From Kappaphycus alvarezii (lineage: Eukaryota; Rhodophyta; Florideophyceae; Gigartinales; Solieriaceae): DNA of 64,000 bases. Of this stretch, positions 24,301 through 35,546 are shown piece after piece. Under the pieces are notes generated by a model. It ran no database searches, was not told the origin of the DNA, and saw nothing but the letters and a program-made list of their open reading frames with translations. Each line of letters begins with the position of its first letter. Position 1 is the first letter of the stretch. A program made the translations under genes and the position numbers. The stretch covers positions 186,001 through 250,000 of the forward strand of contig NADL03000612.1 in NCBI GenBank assembly GCA_002205965.3, given 5' to 3'.

Positions 24301-26521
24301 GGGTTCTCAACCTGGATTGGGCGTAAGGCGAGCTAGCTACTGTAACAGAGATTTTATTGAGGGCATGAAACTTATCGCTTCTCTCGTTGTATGTATTGCT
24401 GCAGACATCTACTCCAATTTTATGTAAATTATTCAGATAATGGTTCTGGAGAAAACTTCAGGCTATTTGTCTAGGTAGTAATGTTCTCCGGAAATAATTC
24501 AAGGATGTTTTTGAATTGTTGCATCGCCGAACGGCTGGAGTGCTACCTCACCTAAAGAATCATGTATGTAGTGGTAAAGTGATTACACAGGTCTTTGAAA
24601 ATGATATTTTCAACGCAACCGTGTCTTTATGCAATTGGCATCATGATTTTAGATTTTTTTTAGCATACATAGGAATTAAAAACGGGTCAAGGTATGAAAA
24701 TGGGGAGGGACATTTAACGTAATTCTTGGTGTGAGGGGAATAATTTTGATTCCGGGAAAGAATTTACGGCTGATAACATTGAAGTGATGCACAAGGAAAA
24801 TCATGATGGTCATTGCAGGTTTAGAACTTCGATATGCGCATTACTATTAAGCATCAAGATAAATAGGTGAGTTACACAGAGAAAAACCTATACAGAGCAT
24901 GGTAGGAGGTATTTTAAACGCAGTAAATACAAAAATTATGAGAACCAATGGAGTCAAAATTAAAGGTCTCAAAAAATACTATTTGGGCATGATACAAGCA
25001 TAGAAGGGAAAATAAAAGCTCATTATCAGCGGAGGAAATTGATATCGTAAAATGGCAAACGCAAAACTTCTAATAAGGCTCTTTACACGCCTCTTTACGT
25101 CCTGACGCTGAGTATATTTTAGTTGAAAAAATGCCTTTTATCTTCTTCCAATCCCTTCTGAAACTGCAGATTTCCGCCTAGAAAAGCAGAAAGTTTGATC
25201 TTAAGAGTTTTCCCCACGCTCTATCCGCCAACCTCATTTATTTTTGGGTTCAAACTGCACTCGTAGAAAGGTTTCCGGACGACTTGTAGAAATCCGAATC
25301 AGGATAACTGCGTAAATGGATAACCGTGCTATAAAATATACCACAATTATTTTCCTTAATTTCTTTGGACGAATTGATTATTTGTCTCTGATTCCACCTT
25401 TTTGGGGTTCTGTATAATTAAAGTTCTGATTTTCTATTGGGAGGTATTCACTTTTTGTAATAACGTAAAAGGCTTTCCTTCTTCACTGCTGAAATGAGCC
25501 ATGCACTCCTAAGCAAATATTGACTTGGTAAACACGGTTTTGCAGAATGTGTATTTTGACTTTGGGTCTCTTGCCACATTAATGTCCCCCTTAATCTAAT
25601 GATGAATAAGAAATAAATCTATATAAATATTTCATAATTTAATAGGAATTGTGTAATCTTTTTGAAACAATATGGCTATGTTCATCCACCAATTCGTTTA
25701 TATCAATAATCGTCTGGTAAAAAATCCTGTTGAGCACATTCATAAGCACTACTTGTGCACCATTGATTTGACTACTATGGACGCTTCTTTAATATATTTT
25801 ACAGAAATCTGAGCTTATTAATATTTTTTACACAACTTTTTTGTTCTAGCAGTGGACGCATTTTTTCCACGTCCTTACCTCCTTATTTTAAATTATCTCA
25901 CATGTTACGCTCTTTAAGTTAGGAGAAATAGTCCATCAAATTCGAACAAGGGACTACAGAAAGCATGTTTTGATTCCACAGTATTCTGCTTCTCAGAATA
26001 ATGTGGAATCAATGAAGTTTTCTTTATCAGCTTTTAAAATTTTTCTTCATCTACAAGTTTTAATTCGAATTCATACCCTCTGATATGAACCCGAATAGAC
26101 GCACCCTTAAGATAAGGATGAAATTTCCCTGTGCAAGGATTTGGTTCTCTATTTTACGCTCGAAAAGCCACTAGAATGAGCAAGAGAAGAAATAGAACGG
26201 GGTTTCCGACTTCATCACGAATTATTACTCGTAATCATATCACAGGACAGATGAACAAAATTGGTCATCTATGGAAAAGTTCGAGATACAAACATGAGAG
26301 ATGTTACAGAGTAAGTGAAGATTATCTGGCTGGAGGCATGAAATTAATACTTCAGTCGCTCAAACTTGCCCCATCGTTCAGATGAGATGGATGTGATCTG
26401 CGAAAATAATCGATTTCTGATTTTTCTGATTTTTGTATCAGGGAGATACAGGTGAGTCAGCACGTCCTATTTTTAGTTAACATAAACATAATATCCTATT
26501 CATCAAATAACAATCTCTCGA
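15381..26521. other. AT-rich gene-poor desert
   Basis: Over 11 kb of AT-rich sequence with no recognisable gene. Open frames are short and lack domain signatures. Composition contrasts sharply with the GC-rich islands at 7-11 kb and 35-40 kb. One of the longest ATG frames is described separately (19220-19576). Likely very old, decayed repeats. Confidence 0.6.
19220..19576 (+). CDS. Unrecognised 118-codon ORF in the AT-rich desert
   Basis: ATG-initiated, ends in TAA. The protein is mixed in composition, with a basic middle part. No known motif was found and it could be chance. Listed because it is among the longest ATG frames within an 11-kb gene-free tract. Confidence 0.15.
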   Translation: MLSLDGKSVKNVLLESGSIFGSADRLRIQLGGIKDIKPFMLDLGTELLSHAGSLSLHRFNVPIEAGRFSAHYLQDLKSSQRKSSEWYVLKMIGGKNLVPLLQRMVSKLDSMFQAIDPC

Positions 26522-26890
26522 TCAATAGAAATAATAGACAACTGAACAAGATTCAATGCCGCAAAAAGGAACATGAATGAAGTTCGAGCGTTTGCCGAAA
26601 CCGAATGCCCAGAACCCTAAATTGATTGAGCGTCTTGTTCGTGGCTTCGTGACGAGCTCTAATAAAAATGAACTCGGCATGCCCGTTTGTGAACTGTTCA
26701 CAAGAGCAACTATTGTCGTGATAGCCTTAATCAGCAACGAATTTATCGTCTGAAAGAAATGGTGTTTGAGGGAAAGCCGGAATATGCTCAAATCTTTATG
26801 CTTACCACTGGGGAATGGTCCGTGGACCCATACAATGTTACTACAACGAAGATTCACACCACACTCATAACTTAAACCCGGCCTTTTCAA
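26522..26890 (-). pseudogene. DDE-superfamily transposase fragment
   Basis: The start KRPGLSYECG with VWVHGPFPSGKHKDLSIFR matches the block after the first catalytic Asp in the 3579-4055 transposase (GLRYEIG and CYGPFPCGAFLDITIF). In a neighbouring frame the minus strand continues with FVAD, a stop, GYHDNS, then RARHEATNKTLNQF and FRQTLELH, equivalent to the second Asp and the Glu blocks of the same protein. At least one frame change and one stop are present. The N-terminal part and ends of the element were not found. Confidence 0.65.
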
Positions 26891-29603
26891 TTTATATTTG
26901 TACCATTATGGGCTAAAGAGCACGGGTTCGAAAATCGTGAAGTCGGCACCGTCAACTGATGGCTTGTACGGAGAGTGCGATCGGCTAACCAAAAATTTCT
27001 AAAATTGAACCTAAGTTAGTGTTAGAGAGGTTTTAAAATCGATAAAAGAGAGAGAAAAACATAATACACGTACAATTTCAAGTGCCACAATGCGCTTAAC
27101 TACCCGAAAGCATCAAAAAACGCAGGATTTTTTCGTCGAAGCGTGCAATAGTAGCATTAATATGTTTGTTTTTGAAGATCTTAAAAAAGAAAAACGCTCA
27201 AAGTAAATGACTGGGCTCGGGTTTGGAGGGAAGGAGAGGAACACACATGTTCCATTTCTTTGAGTCAGTGTCGGGGATGATGCCAAAAGCACTTCGAAAA
27301 CAGCGGTCTGCTGTAGTCCCTGTGATGTTTTTGGTTCTGAGGTGGAGGCAGTTCGATGCTGATAAAAAAAGTTCCGTTGAAGCAGTTGTGACAACTATTA
27401 TTGCTAACAGCTGTAGCCCGAAAGTTCAGGGAACTGTGCAACCGAACAACGAATTCTATTGCACACTATTGAAGTTATGTAAATTTGCTTAAAGTAATTT
27501 AAAATTTTATGCGAACAACTGCGAACATATTTAGAGAGATTAATTTTTCCTAAACAAACAGAGAGACTACTTGCCTCTCTAATGACTCAATTCTTGAGCT
27601 TTCTCCGAATAACGGACCATTTTGTCAAGTTGTACAAAAAAATATAATAAGATAACGATAATAATTTCTGAGCAGTTTATTAAAACGAATATATCTCAAA
27701 AAAGCGAACATTTCGATTTTAGTTCTCGCGTTGCTTCTGACCTGAAACCTCGGCATTTTCTAAATACTTTTGAAAGATTCTCCCAGATTGGATGCAGTAC
27801 TGATTTCCGCCGGAAAGATGCATGTAAGCGAAACATCAAGCTCTTGGTAATAGTTTTTTTATTTTATAATCGCCGCCAAAACACGTAACCAAAGCATTTC
27901 GAAAATAAAAGAAAGAACATTTAGTGTTGGGTTTTTTTGGTTGTACATCGCGGCATCTCAGCCTGTCTCTAATCCTGCGTCCACATCAACCTTCCTTACT
28001 GCCACCCACCACGCCCCCGATACTCCCAGAGATGGCCCCCTCCAAGAAGTTGACAGAGGATAATGAAGCTATTTCGCATCTGTGCATTGTATTCGACGCC
28101 CAAAAAATAACAGACAAAGAGAAATCCAAGTCATTTCATAATATGGAAAATATATTTCAGGAACACAACTTGCTAGCGTTTAGATTTTGTTACAATCGCA
28201 CAAGACAGGAGATTTTGGGTGCTATGCATGACCTTAATTATTTTTCTTTGCATTTTTTCGAAGTTTTGTTTGCTTACAGCAACTAAAACGATTTTTGAAT
28301 AGTTGCGGTTGATTTTATTAATATCCCTGCTCTTGGTAGTCGATTAACATTAATGGGTGACTCTACGACCTGAAAAAATCGATCGTATGAGGACTTATTG
28401 GAAGAGGAGAGCAAATGATAGGACAGTACTAAATCTATGGAGGCCTGTGATGTGTTTTTTCCCCATCCAAGCTATCACATTGCTACATGGGTCGAGACCT
28501 AATCTTCCACAAAAAAGTAACTTTGGCAATAGTCATGACCTCCGATGTTCGTCCAGGAAGCTTTATTATCGCACTTGACCCGTTGGGCGTACTTTTTTGA
28601 GCCTTTCTATCACATTTCCGGAGCCGCTGGCAGGTATAAAGTTTCTGCATGCCAAATGGTTACAACTGATGATCCTGACAAAATAAGAAAATGCCATCCT
28701 AATTAATTAGGTTTTGTGGCTTCTTTAAAGAAACTTCAAAGCGAGAGGGATGACGCTGTAATGTGTTTATGGAAGAAAATCCTTCTATTTGCAGCAGAGA
28801 CGCGCGTGTACTGCATATATAGTCTCACAATGCATCACAATGACACGAAGCCACTTTATGTTGAGCTGGAAGTTTTTTGACGGCTACAGACTCACAACGA
28901 TGACCAAGCTTTTGAGGTCGTGGAATGAGATGCTTTATACAGTTGATTCTTTAAACAGTAAAATTGAGATTATTTCGCTTCGTCCAGTTTAAGATATAGT
29001 GTAAGGTCCTTTAATTAGTTCATTGGCCTCGTTACGTCAATAAATTAAATGATAATGGGAATTTCAACTTAATAAATAAATGTGGAACTGACACTGATTT
29101 TGTTTTGCGTAATGGTCTGCCACAGCTTTTATATTGTAGAGATGCTTCGAAATCAACGATGTCTGTCTTAATTAAACCTTAAAAGGAGTCTAATTTTTGA
29201 TATTGTTATGCTTGAAAATAACACGTTTTAGTTTCCGAATTTTGTATTCGGTGTAATCTTCTTTACTTCATGTTTTACAATTTTGTGTTATCAACTCAAA
29301 AAGTGATAAGTTTTTACCAATGATCTACTTGGGTGCAACATGCGAAGTCATTGAAGACCCTTAAAGTAACTGAAAACAAACTTCAATAAATTAGGTTTGG
29401 ATATATATAATCATCTTTACTTCATGTATTGTAAAAGGCGTACAAGCTTAGCTGACAGTGTAAGCAAAGATAGTTGAAGATCGTCGCTGCCCAGCTTGGG
29501 AGTACGCGCTGGGATCGATGTTGCAAAGGTAAAAAGTTTGAATAGGGTGGTCAAACTCTGCATGTTGCGGGGAGCAACACATTAAGGACGCCGTGCACGT
29601 TGA
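26891..29603. other. Intergenic, mostly featureless
   Basis: Only short frames. The region just upstream of 28032 is C/T-rich (cctcctactgccacccaccacgcc type), which could mark a transcription start, but there is no further evidence. Confidence 0.35.
28032..28286 (+). CDS. Unrecognised small ORF (84 codons)
   Basis: Begins MAPSKKLTEDNEAISHL and is preceded by a pyrimidine-rich, GC-richer leader unlike the surrounding AT-rich DNA. Ends in TAA at 28284-28286. It is hydrophilic at first, then aromatic near the end. It may be the first exon or surviving start of a larger decayed gene. Function unknown. Confidence 0.2.
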   Translation: MAPSKKLTEDNEAISHLCIVFDAQKITDKEKSKSFHNMENIFQEHNLLAFRFCYNRTRQEILGAMHDLNYFSLHFFEVLFAYSN

Positions 29604-30180
29604 CTATATTGCATAGCTTAGCTTCTGATTGAACCGGTTCTTCACTCCTCTCTTAAAAAATCCACTACGAGTCGCGACGGCTGCCGCGTACTGCTCAATG
29701 ACCTTGGACGTTGTCTCGGAAGGTGATCCCAAGGAGTCAAAGGCTAGTGGCACAAAATTCCATCCTTGCCTTGAACGCCCGGGCAGTGCCTCTACAGGAA
29801 TCGCTGTCACTTTCGCCGCTAAGTCCCTCTTCTTCCGCTTTTCTGCTGCATTGGCGACGGCTCGCGCTTCTCGAGTTCCCATTGACATATAGCTCGCCTG
29901 GAATGGCGAAGATATGGTGACGTCATACGCGACTGGGAGAGGAGGCGGGGTGTTCACTGCGTCCGACTGCCGGTGCAGAACGTCAGCGGGTCGCGCGTTC
30001 AGTCCAGGAAGTAGGTACTTTGCCTCGTACTGAACGCCGACTCCTGCTGCCTTGAACAGCTCACGGCCAAATACTTTGACGACCGCTGTGTGTCTGTTGG
30101 TCCATCCGAGACCTTTTTTACACAAGTCTGCCACACTCAAAAATATCTCGATCACTTCTGTCGTCAAAGCAACGCATCTC
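29604..30180 (-). pseudogene. LINE-type C-terminal endonuclease fragment (copy b)
   Basis: Frame 30167-29604 has NRHTAVVKVFGRE, NARPADVLHR (RPAD), VAYDVTISSPFQ (D-x-T), EKRKKRDLAAKV (Lys block) and FVPLAFDSLGSPSE followed by SYAI at the end. The same order with RPADIL, CDITVVSPF and RPLAFDSLGTPS occurs in copy c, so the family is secure within the window. It is truncated at its 5' side right where the knuckle should be. The frame is intact from the truncation to the stop. Confidence 0.7.
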
Positions 30181-30423
30181 TACACCGATACCAATCACAT
30201 TTACTTTAAATGAACGCAATGGCCTTCGTTCGGGTGCACATGCTCCCAACACGCAATTTTGGAGAGTCATTGATGATTATGTTATACAGAAAGGGTGTGC
30301 GAAAGTACCAGCGCAGCACCTGTAACAGCTCAGCAGGAATGCTTAGATATTTTATGATATTAATCTAGTACCAAATGCTACTGTAGCCATTAGATTTAAT
30401 TTTTATGGTGGACTAGTTCTATA
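30181..30423. other. Short intergenic gap
   Basis: Nothing recognised. The flank just before 30424 ends in a run of TACTG-type units. Confidence 0.3.
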
Positions 30424-30745
30424 CTGTACTGTACTGTACTTCCAAGTACAGTGCAGACGGGCTACAAAAATGTCTATATAAGGGCTTGCGTACCGAGTAA
30501 CGGAGCAAGTCCAAGACAAGAATCATCAGCCATCAGACAGAAGAAGTAAACACTTGTTCTTGCCGCAGTAAGGGGAAGCCAACCCGTCGAGCACAGCGGT
30601 CAGTAGTTGTGTCAGACTTAGTAAGCTCGGCTTGTAGGGCTTACAGTAGACTTCCACCCAGCAACCTTGCTGCGTGCTACACGTGTCATACCTTTTGGGC
30701 TGTGATACTACAGATTACTCAATAAAGTTATGATACTCGTACAAG
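30424..30745 (+). mobile_element. Candidate solo LTR
   Basis: The stretch begins TGTACTGTACTG, has a TATA box (TATATAAGGG at 30475-30484) and a polyadenylation-like AATAAA at 30721-30726, and ends near ATACTCGTACA. TG...CA ends with TATA and AATAAA in this order are typical of an LTR, but no second copy or target duplication was seen. Confidence 0.4.
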
Positions 30746-30811
30746 AAAACGATAAATTACTATATTTTGTGCTACTCGTACAAGAAAACGATAAATTACT
30801 ATATTTTGTGC
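30734..30811 (+). repeat. Perfect 39-bp tandem duplication
   Basis: The unit starting TACTCGTACAAGAAAACGAT at 30734-30772 is repeated identically at 30773-30811. It overlaps the 3' end of the candidate LTR. Confidence 0.9.
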
Positions 30812-30891
30812 TTAGCAATTAAATTGAAGAAATGGAAGAAGTTTAATGCGTTCAGTCTCTACTGTGGACTGCACACGTCCTAACTATACGG

Positions 30892-32037
30892 TTAAGATCT
30901 AACCGGATGTACTTCGTTGTCCGTGCACATCGGTGCTCGCGACAGGATAGCTTCAGCGATGGAGGACCAGAGGGTGCAACTCAGTCGCTGGTAGATACGG
31001 CGGCGGACAACGCCAACTGTCGAGTGACACTTTGACGCGATCCGCGGAACTAACTCCTCGATAAATGCAATAGTTCCAGGGGAAGGGGTACCTAGGGAAT
31101 CAAACGCCAGAGGTCGAAACGTGAAGTTTGGCGTGTGAGGCGCAGAAGATGGGCCAGTCGATGGAGCGGAGAGGCGTCGGGCGATGTTGCGTTCCAGGGT
31201 TGTAACCTTGTCGCGGGCCACCAGTTCAGCAGCGCCTCCGGCAACCTGGGTCGCCTTGGTGCGAACCGCGGCCTTGAACGGTGAAACGACAGTGATGTCA
31301 CAGGCAATGGGGCGCAACGTTGTGCCTTCCGGGGTTGGTGGTGGTTGTACAAGGATATCGGCGGGGCGGAGCTCAGTGCCCGGGACGAGGAACGGAACCT
31401 CTCGCCGAGTATCCAGACCCGCGGCGCGGGTAACGTGCGTCGCAATCGCATTACGTAGCGAGTTGTGGCGGTGCCGACGGCCGAAACCAGGGCAGCAGAG
31501 GTCGGCGGCGTGATCCCCGAGGGTGTCCAAGGGGTGGTCACAGTGGTGGCAGTTGAGGGCCATGGAGTCATCGTCCACTGGCAGTCCGAGGTGACGGCGG
31601 AGCATGGTCTGCCAGTGTGTAGTGTGCACCTTTGTAGCTGCTGTGGGGTGAGCGAAGAGAAACGCCGCAGCAGGGCTGCGGCGGAACGCTAAGCCACGGA
31701 TGCAATGTCGAATGTCGGCGTCGCTATGGGCGGTCGGGTTTGGGGCATTCTCCCAGAAGTCGTCGTGCCAATGTACTCTTGCCCGCGCCTCTTGCTGCAC
31801 CCGTTTGAGAAGGGTTAGTGTGTTGGTGGGTGAAGCAGCAAGAATTGGAGGGTCAAGGGTGGAAAGGTCGACTATTCCGGGGATGGAGAGCGCGAAGCGG
31901 CGGAGAGAAGGCCCAGCCTGACGGAGGAGGAAGGACCGGTCGCCGCGGTAGCGGCCAGAAGCAAGTGCACAAGCACGCGGCGTGGCGTATGCAGAAGTTC
32001 GCTGCCGTGCCGGCGCAGCATCAATGATGCTGGCGGC
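30892..32037 (-). pseudogene. LINE-type C-terminal domain, longest copy (copy c)
   Basis: An uninterrupted minus-strand frame runs from about 32037 to 30892. It has a helical N-terminal part (FALSIPGIVDLSTLD, RVHWHDDFWENAPNP), then the knuckle NCHHCDHPLDTLGDHAADLCC, RRHRHNSLR, the nuclease core GTELRPADILV with CDITVVSPFKA, a Lys-rich helix (RDKVTTLERNIARRL), and a C-terminal block RPLAFDSLGTPS, RRIYQRLSCTLW. Knuckle, then RPAD, D-x-T-V and Lys is the restriction-like-endonuclease order of R2/CRE-type LINEs (motif inference). The reverse transcriptase is missing: 5' truncation. The 3' end beyond the stop reaches the sequence TTAAACTTCTTCC (minus strand, about 30830-30845), shared with the copies at 50-51 kb. 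Confidence 0.75.
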
Positions 32038-32159
32038 GGCAACATTGAATCTTTACTCTACTTATCTTGAGTTAACACCGACTGACCAACTATTCAGTTA
32101 AGAGCTTTATTAGCGTACAAGATGCGTGGGCAATTTTAGGGGTTTTTTAGAAAGCTCAG

Positions 32160-32893
32160 CATAACGCCTCGTCAACCGACTCCGGTTTCCACCCTACACA
32201 AGACTCGGTGCCGCTGGACTGTCACCGCTGCCAGCAAACGCTGGATGTCTGCGGTGACTACGCTACTAACACTTGCCCCTCGCAGTTCAGTCGTCGACAA
32301 CGAAAAAACTTTTTTCGGAACACCCTCGTCCCTCACCTCCGTATTGCTGGTTTGGGCTCTTAGCTCTTGGTTCTAAACCTAATCCCTGGTTCGGATCTTC
32401 GGCCGGGAGACATGTTTGTGCATCTTCCTGCCTCCCCCACCGGCGCCCGCTAGAAACTCATCGCGGACGATATCCTCGTCACTTCGCCGGTCAAGTCGGC
32501 CGACGCGAGTCGCCGGAGGCGCGGCTGCCGAAGGATACCGCCCCAAATCTCAAAAGTCGGAGCAGGGCAGCAGGAGCTGTCCACACGCCTGGTTCTCCCC
32601 TCCTATAACCCATGCTGTGGTGGTTGTAACCTGGGCTTCCGCCTTGAGCAAATTGCCTTTGACTCCGTGGGTGCGGTATGCTGTGATACCGTCCTGTTCC
32701 TTCATGGAATTTGAAGCGGGTTGCGAACAAATGCCACGTTTCCCCCGCGACTATCGGGATGTGCTTATACCAGCGCTTCAGTTGCATCATGCGGTCATCG
32801 GTGGCAATGGCCATCATCTCGCGCTCATCCCCGCATGTGGTCGACGTTGACTATCAAGTTAGATCTTCACCATTTGTCGCCCTATCCGAATAA
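32160..32893 (+). pseudogene. LINE-type C-terminal domain, plus-strand degenerate copy (copy d)
   Basis: On the + strand DCHRCQQTLDVCGDYATNTC aligns with the knuckle of copy c. Further on, IAFDSVG matches LAFDSLG, and the frame 32711-32893 (KRVANKCHVSPATIG, LYQRFSC, SSVAMAIISR) matches the C-terminus of copy c (RIASKCHSTVGV, IYQRLSC, SSIAEAILSR). The middle is broken by stops and frame changes. With copy c it forms a divergent pair about 120 bases apart. Confidence 0.65.
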
Positions 32894-33799
32894 AATACGG
32901 GGAAAACAGGGGGTGTATTTACTGCAGGACTTCGGATGTTTATGAACAGGAGAGCTTTGGCTACAGCACTGAACATCATAAATGAGCAAAATAATCTCCT
33001 GTACATAGACGTTTTGGATAGAACAGAAGCGGCTGTGGAAAGAATTCAGGCGAGACTTTACAATAGGAATCGTAGTAGTTACTGATCAAGAGTTTCATAC
33101 GTATGACTCGCATGAAATCATAAGCCTAGCGAATTCGTTCTCGTCGCAGAGATTGGCGGTCTTGTAGAAGACGTCGTGTGAAGATACTGCACAGCCAAGG
33201 ATTGTACTTGAGCTTGATCACTGCAAAACGTCTTCTTTACACTCTTCAAAGGCAGCTTCCAAATTCATGCTTTGTTTACCTGCAACCTCCATCACCTCTC
33301 AACTACGGCGAAAGCATCAAATGCATGCTCAAGAACTCTTGTAAAGCTTAATGCTTGAGAGACTGGTCTACCTTGACATCTTCCTTGAGTTCGGGGTGGG
33401 TTGCAATGTCCGCCTCCCTTCTATTTTCAGATGCAAACGTGACTACCAGTTCCCAAAACGAAGCCGGACATCTCTTCGATGAACTCATCTACGGTTGCAT
33501 ACTGCAGGACGACTATACCCAGCGTAAGATTTGAAGTGTCCAGTACTTACATTCGCATTAGATCTCGGTTGATCCCTCATGAAACCCGCATCCCGCTGAT
33601 CGTCCGCGAAAGAGTTGCCTACGTCCATAGGCATTTGGCTGCAAGGTACGGAACTATTTGCGGTATGAAAGCGGAGGAATCTTTTTCACGCAGCCTGAAC
33701 CAGCTAGTTCATTGCAGTATTCGGCCGTATCCAGCCAGGAAAGATATCGAAAATTCCCGACATCGCCTGTGGTAATGATCTTATTTTCAGCGTTTCCAA
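32894..33799. other. Intergenic, nothing recognised
   Basis: Contains one 98-codon plus-strand frame (33479-33775, ATG start) without recognisable features. Composition is intermediate. The end abuts the cyclophilin gene's stop. Confidence 0.35.
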
Positions 33800-34872
33800 T
33801 TATCCCACGACCGCCCTTGCGTCGCCGCAATTTGTGATGCTTATCCGCTCCTTGGGCTCCTCACCTGTCCTAGGCGCGTCATGCATCTTATCGACGACAT
33901 TCATACCTTCTGTTACTAGCCCAAACACAACGTGATTTCCGTCTAGGTATGCTGCCTCATCTCGAATCAAAATGAAGAACTGGCTGCCAATAGGATATTC
34001 TGCCCACGACACGACCCCCTTCTCATTGTGACTCAAGAAGCTATGATGATCTTCCTCCTTCTCTTCTCTAAACGTTGGTCCATAAATGGATCTGCCCGTA
34101 GCCTTCGATCCACCCTGGGCGACAAACCCAGTGACAATTCTATGAAAGCTATCTCCTTTGAAACACAGGGTGTCGTCGGCAAACTCCCCACTGCAAGTAG
34201 CCAAGGCACGAAAGTTGGCGGCACTTTTCGGAACAACATCTCCAAAGACACCAATCTTAACTGTTCCAATTGGGTTAGAACCGACCGAGATATCAAAGAA
34301 AAATTCATCAGTCACACACAACGTCTTGTCCGAGCCCAATTTGCCCGGCTCAAACTTGCGATAACAAGTTTTCGGGGTGTCCCCGACGGTGCATCCTGCA
34401 GAGGTCCTCCCCTTACAGGATCGGGCGCCATGGGAAACCCTTGAGTATCATCTGCTCCATCGACCAATGCGCCCTTTTCATCGTCTGCAACATCATCGTC
34501 ATGAGGTGCATCAGGATGTTCCCCTTCATTGTTTATCACCTGTTCATGGTCCGGATTAGACGCATTTTGGGGTACTTTTGCTACAGCGAGAGCACCATTT
34601 GGAGAAGTATCACTGGGATTAGCAGGACTGGATGGACGGAAAATGGAAAGCATTGTTTTGCCAATGGAACGACCGATGGTGAAGGTTAGGAATGCGGCGG
34701 AAATAAATACGACGAGGAGTAGAAGAGAACTGACGGGTCGGGTTCGAAGGAAGCGACTTGCCTTTTCCGTTGGTGTGCGGCGTTTGCCGTTGGCGACATC
34801 GACGGTGGAGGGTGGGGGCAGGCCATCTTCCAGAGCTGCAGTATCGGGCTCTGTTGGTCTCCTACGCGACAT
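33800..34872 (-). CDS. Membrane-anchored cyclophilin (peptidyl-prolyl isomerase); frame break in the linker
   Basis: The ATG at 34872 opens a frame with a short basic cytosolic segment (MSRRRP), one hydrophobic helix (SSLLLLVVFISAAFLTF, about residues 50-66) and an acidic, Pro-rich linker. The frame would end at 34312. A second frame, open from about 34400 to 33800, carries a full cyclophilin domain: FHRIVTGFVAQGG with the catalytic Arg and Gln, GSQFFIL, and LDGNHVVFG. The usual Trp next to the ligand pocket is Tyr here (AAYLDG), which in known cyclophilins lowers cyclosporin binding. One extra base in the C4/G4 runs at 34374-34384 would join the frames. Single helix plus luminal domain suggests a type II protein of the secretory pathway. 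Expected function: proline isomerisation during folding. Confidence 0.85.
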
Positions 34873-35162
34873 GGTGGAATAGGGGGAGTGTTGGGAAAGT
34901 TACGAGCGTGGAGGGAACGGGTAGGGGTTCAGGTAGTCAGATGACAGACTTTGTACATTGATCGGCCGGAGAGGGTTGTACAGTAGTCGTGAACAGACTA
35001 CGGGTTGCTTCGGATTACCGTAGCACCAAACCAAATATGTATTTTCTGTGGATTTGCCAATTACCGCAGCGTTGTACAGCACGTACAGTACTTGAGCCAG
35101 AGAATTGATTGTATTTCAACTTGGTACCGTGACGGTCTATCACACGTAACACGTACCTTTTT
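34873..35162. other. Promoter region of the cyclophilin, then left flank of the retroelement
   Basis: Contains GTACAGCACGTACAGTAC at about 35075-35092 (motif seen at several gene-flanking places). No gene. Confidence 0.35.
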
Positions 35163-35485
35163 GGTACTTTAATTGGAAAATTATGGGTGAATATGATAAG
35201 GGGGGTTGAACGTGGCCTTGATCTGCCACTCCGGATAAGTCACGCGGTCACGGTTGCATCAATTGACTGTAAGCACCTTTTAGGAAGGCCACGTAGGCAG
35301 CTTACCGTTGTACACCCTACACTCGCTGCCGCGGCCGCATATGCTTCCTGGTTTCTACGTAGCAGCCGTACCGCTTGCGCAAGGGGACTTGGACCACGAT
35401 CAAGACCGGTTCAACAGGGCTATATAACCGCCAACTTGAAAACCTCTAGCGCAACTTCTGGTTCCTCAAGTCGTCGCTTGTTCTC
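35163..35485 (+). repeat. A1 direct repeat of the YR retroelement
   Basis: Starts GGTACTTTAATTGG and ends with TTCTC. Identical over its whole length to 39434-39756 (offset 4271). Contains a TATA box near its 3' end. Confidence 0.95.
35420..35427 (+). promoter_or_regulatory. TATA box in A1
   Basis: CTATATAA lies 120 bases upstream of the gag ATG, inside the repeat. The same box in A2 (39691-39698) could drive the small ORF downstream. Confidence 0.5.
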
Positions 35486-35546
35486 ATCCCTCGAACCAGC
35501 TCCAGACGAATCTGTCTAGGTCGACTATCACACTTGCACATCAACC

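Noticed and set aside
31184..31692. Plus-strand ORFs in the GC-rich LINE copy c
   Set aside because: Antisense shadows of the long minus-strand frame, which has clear motifs.
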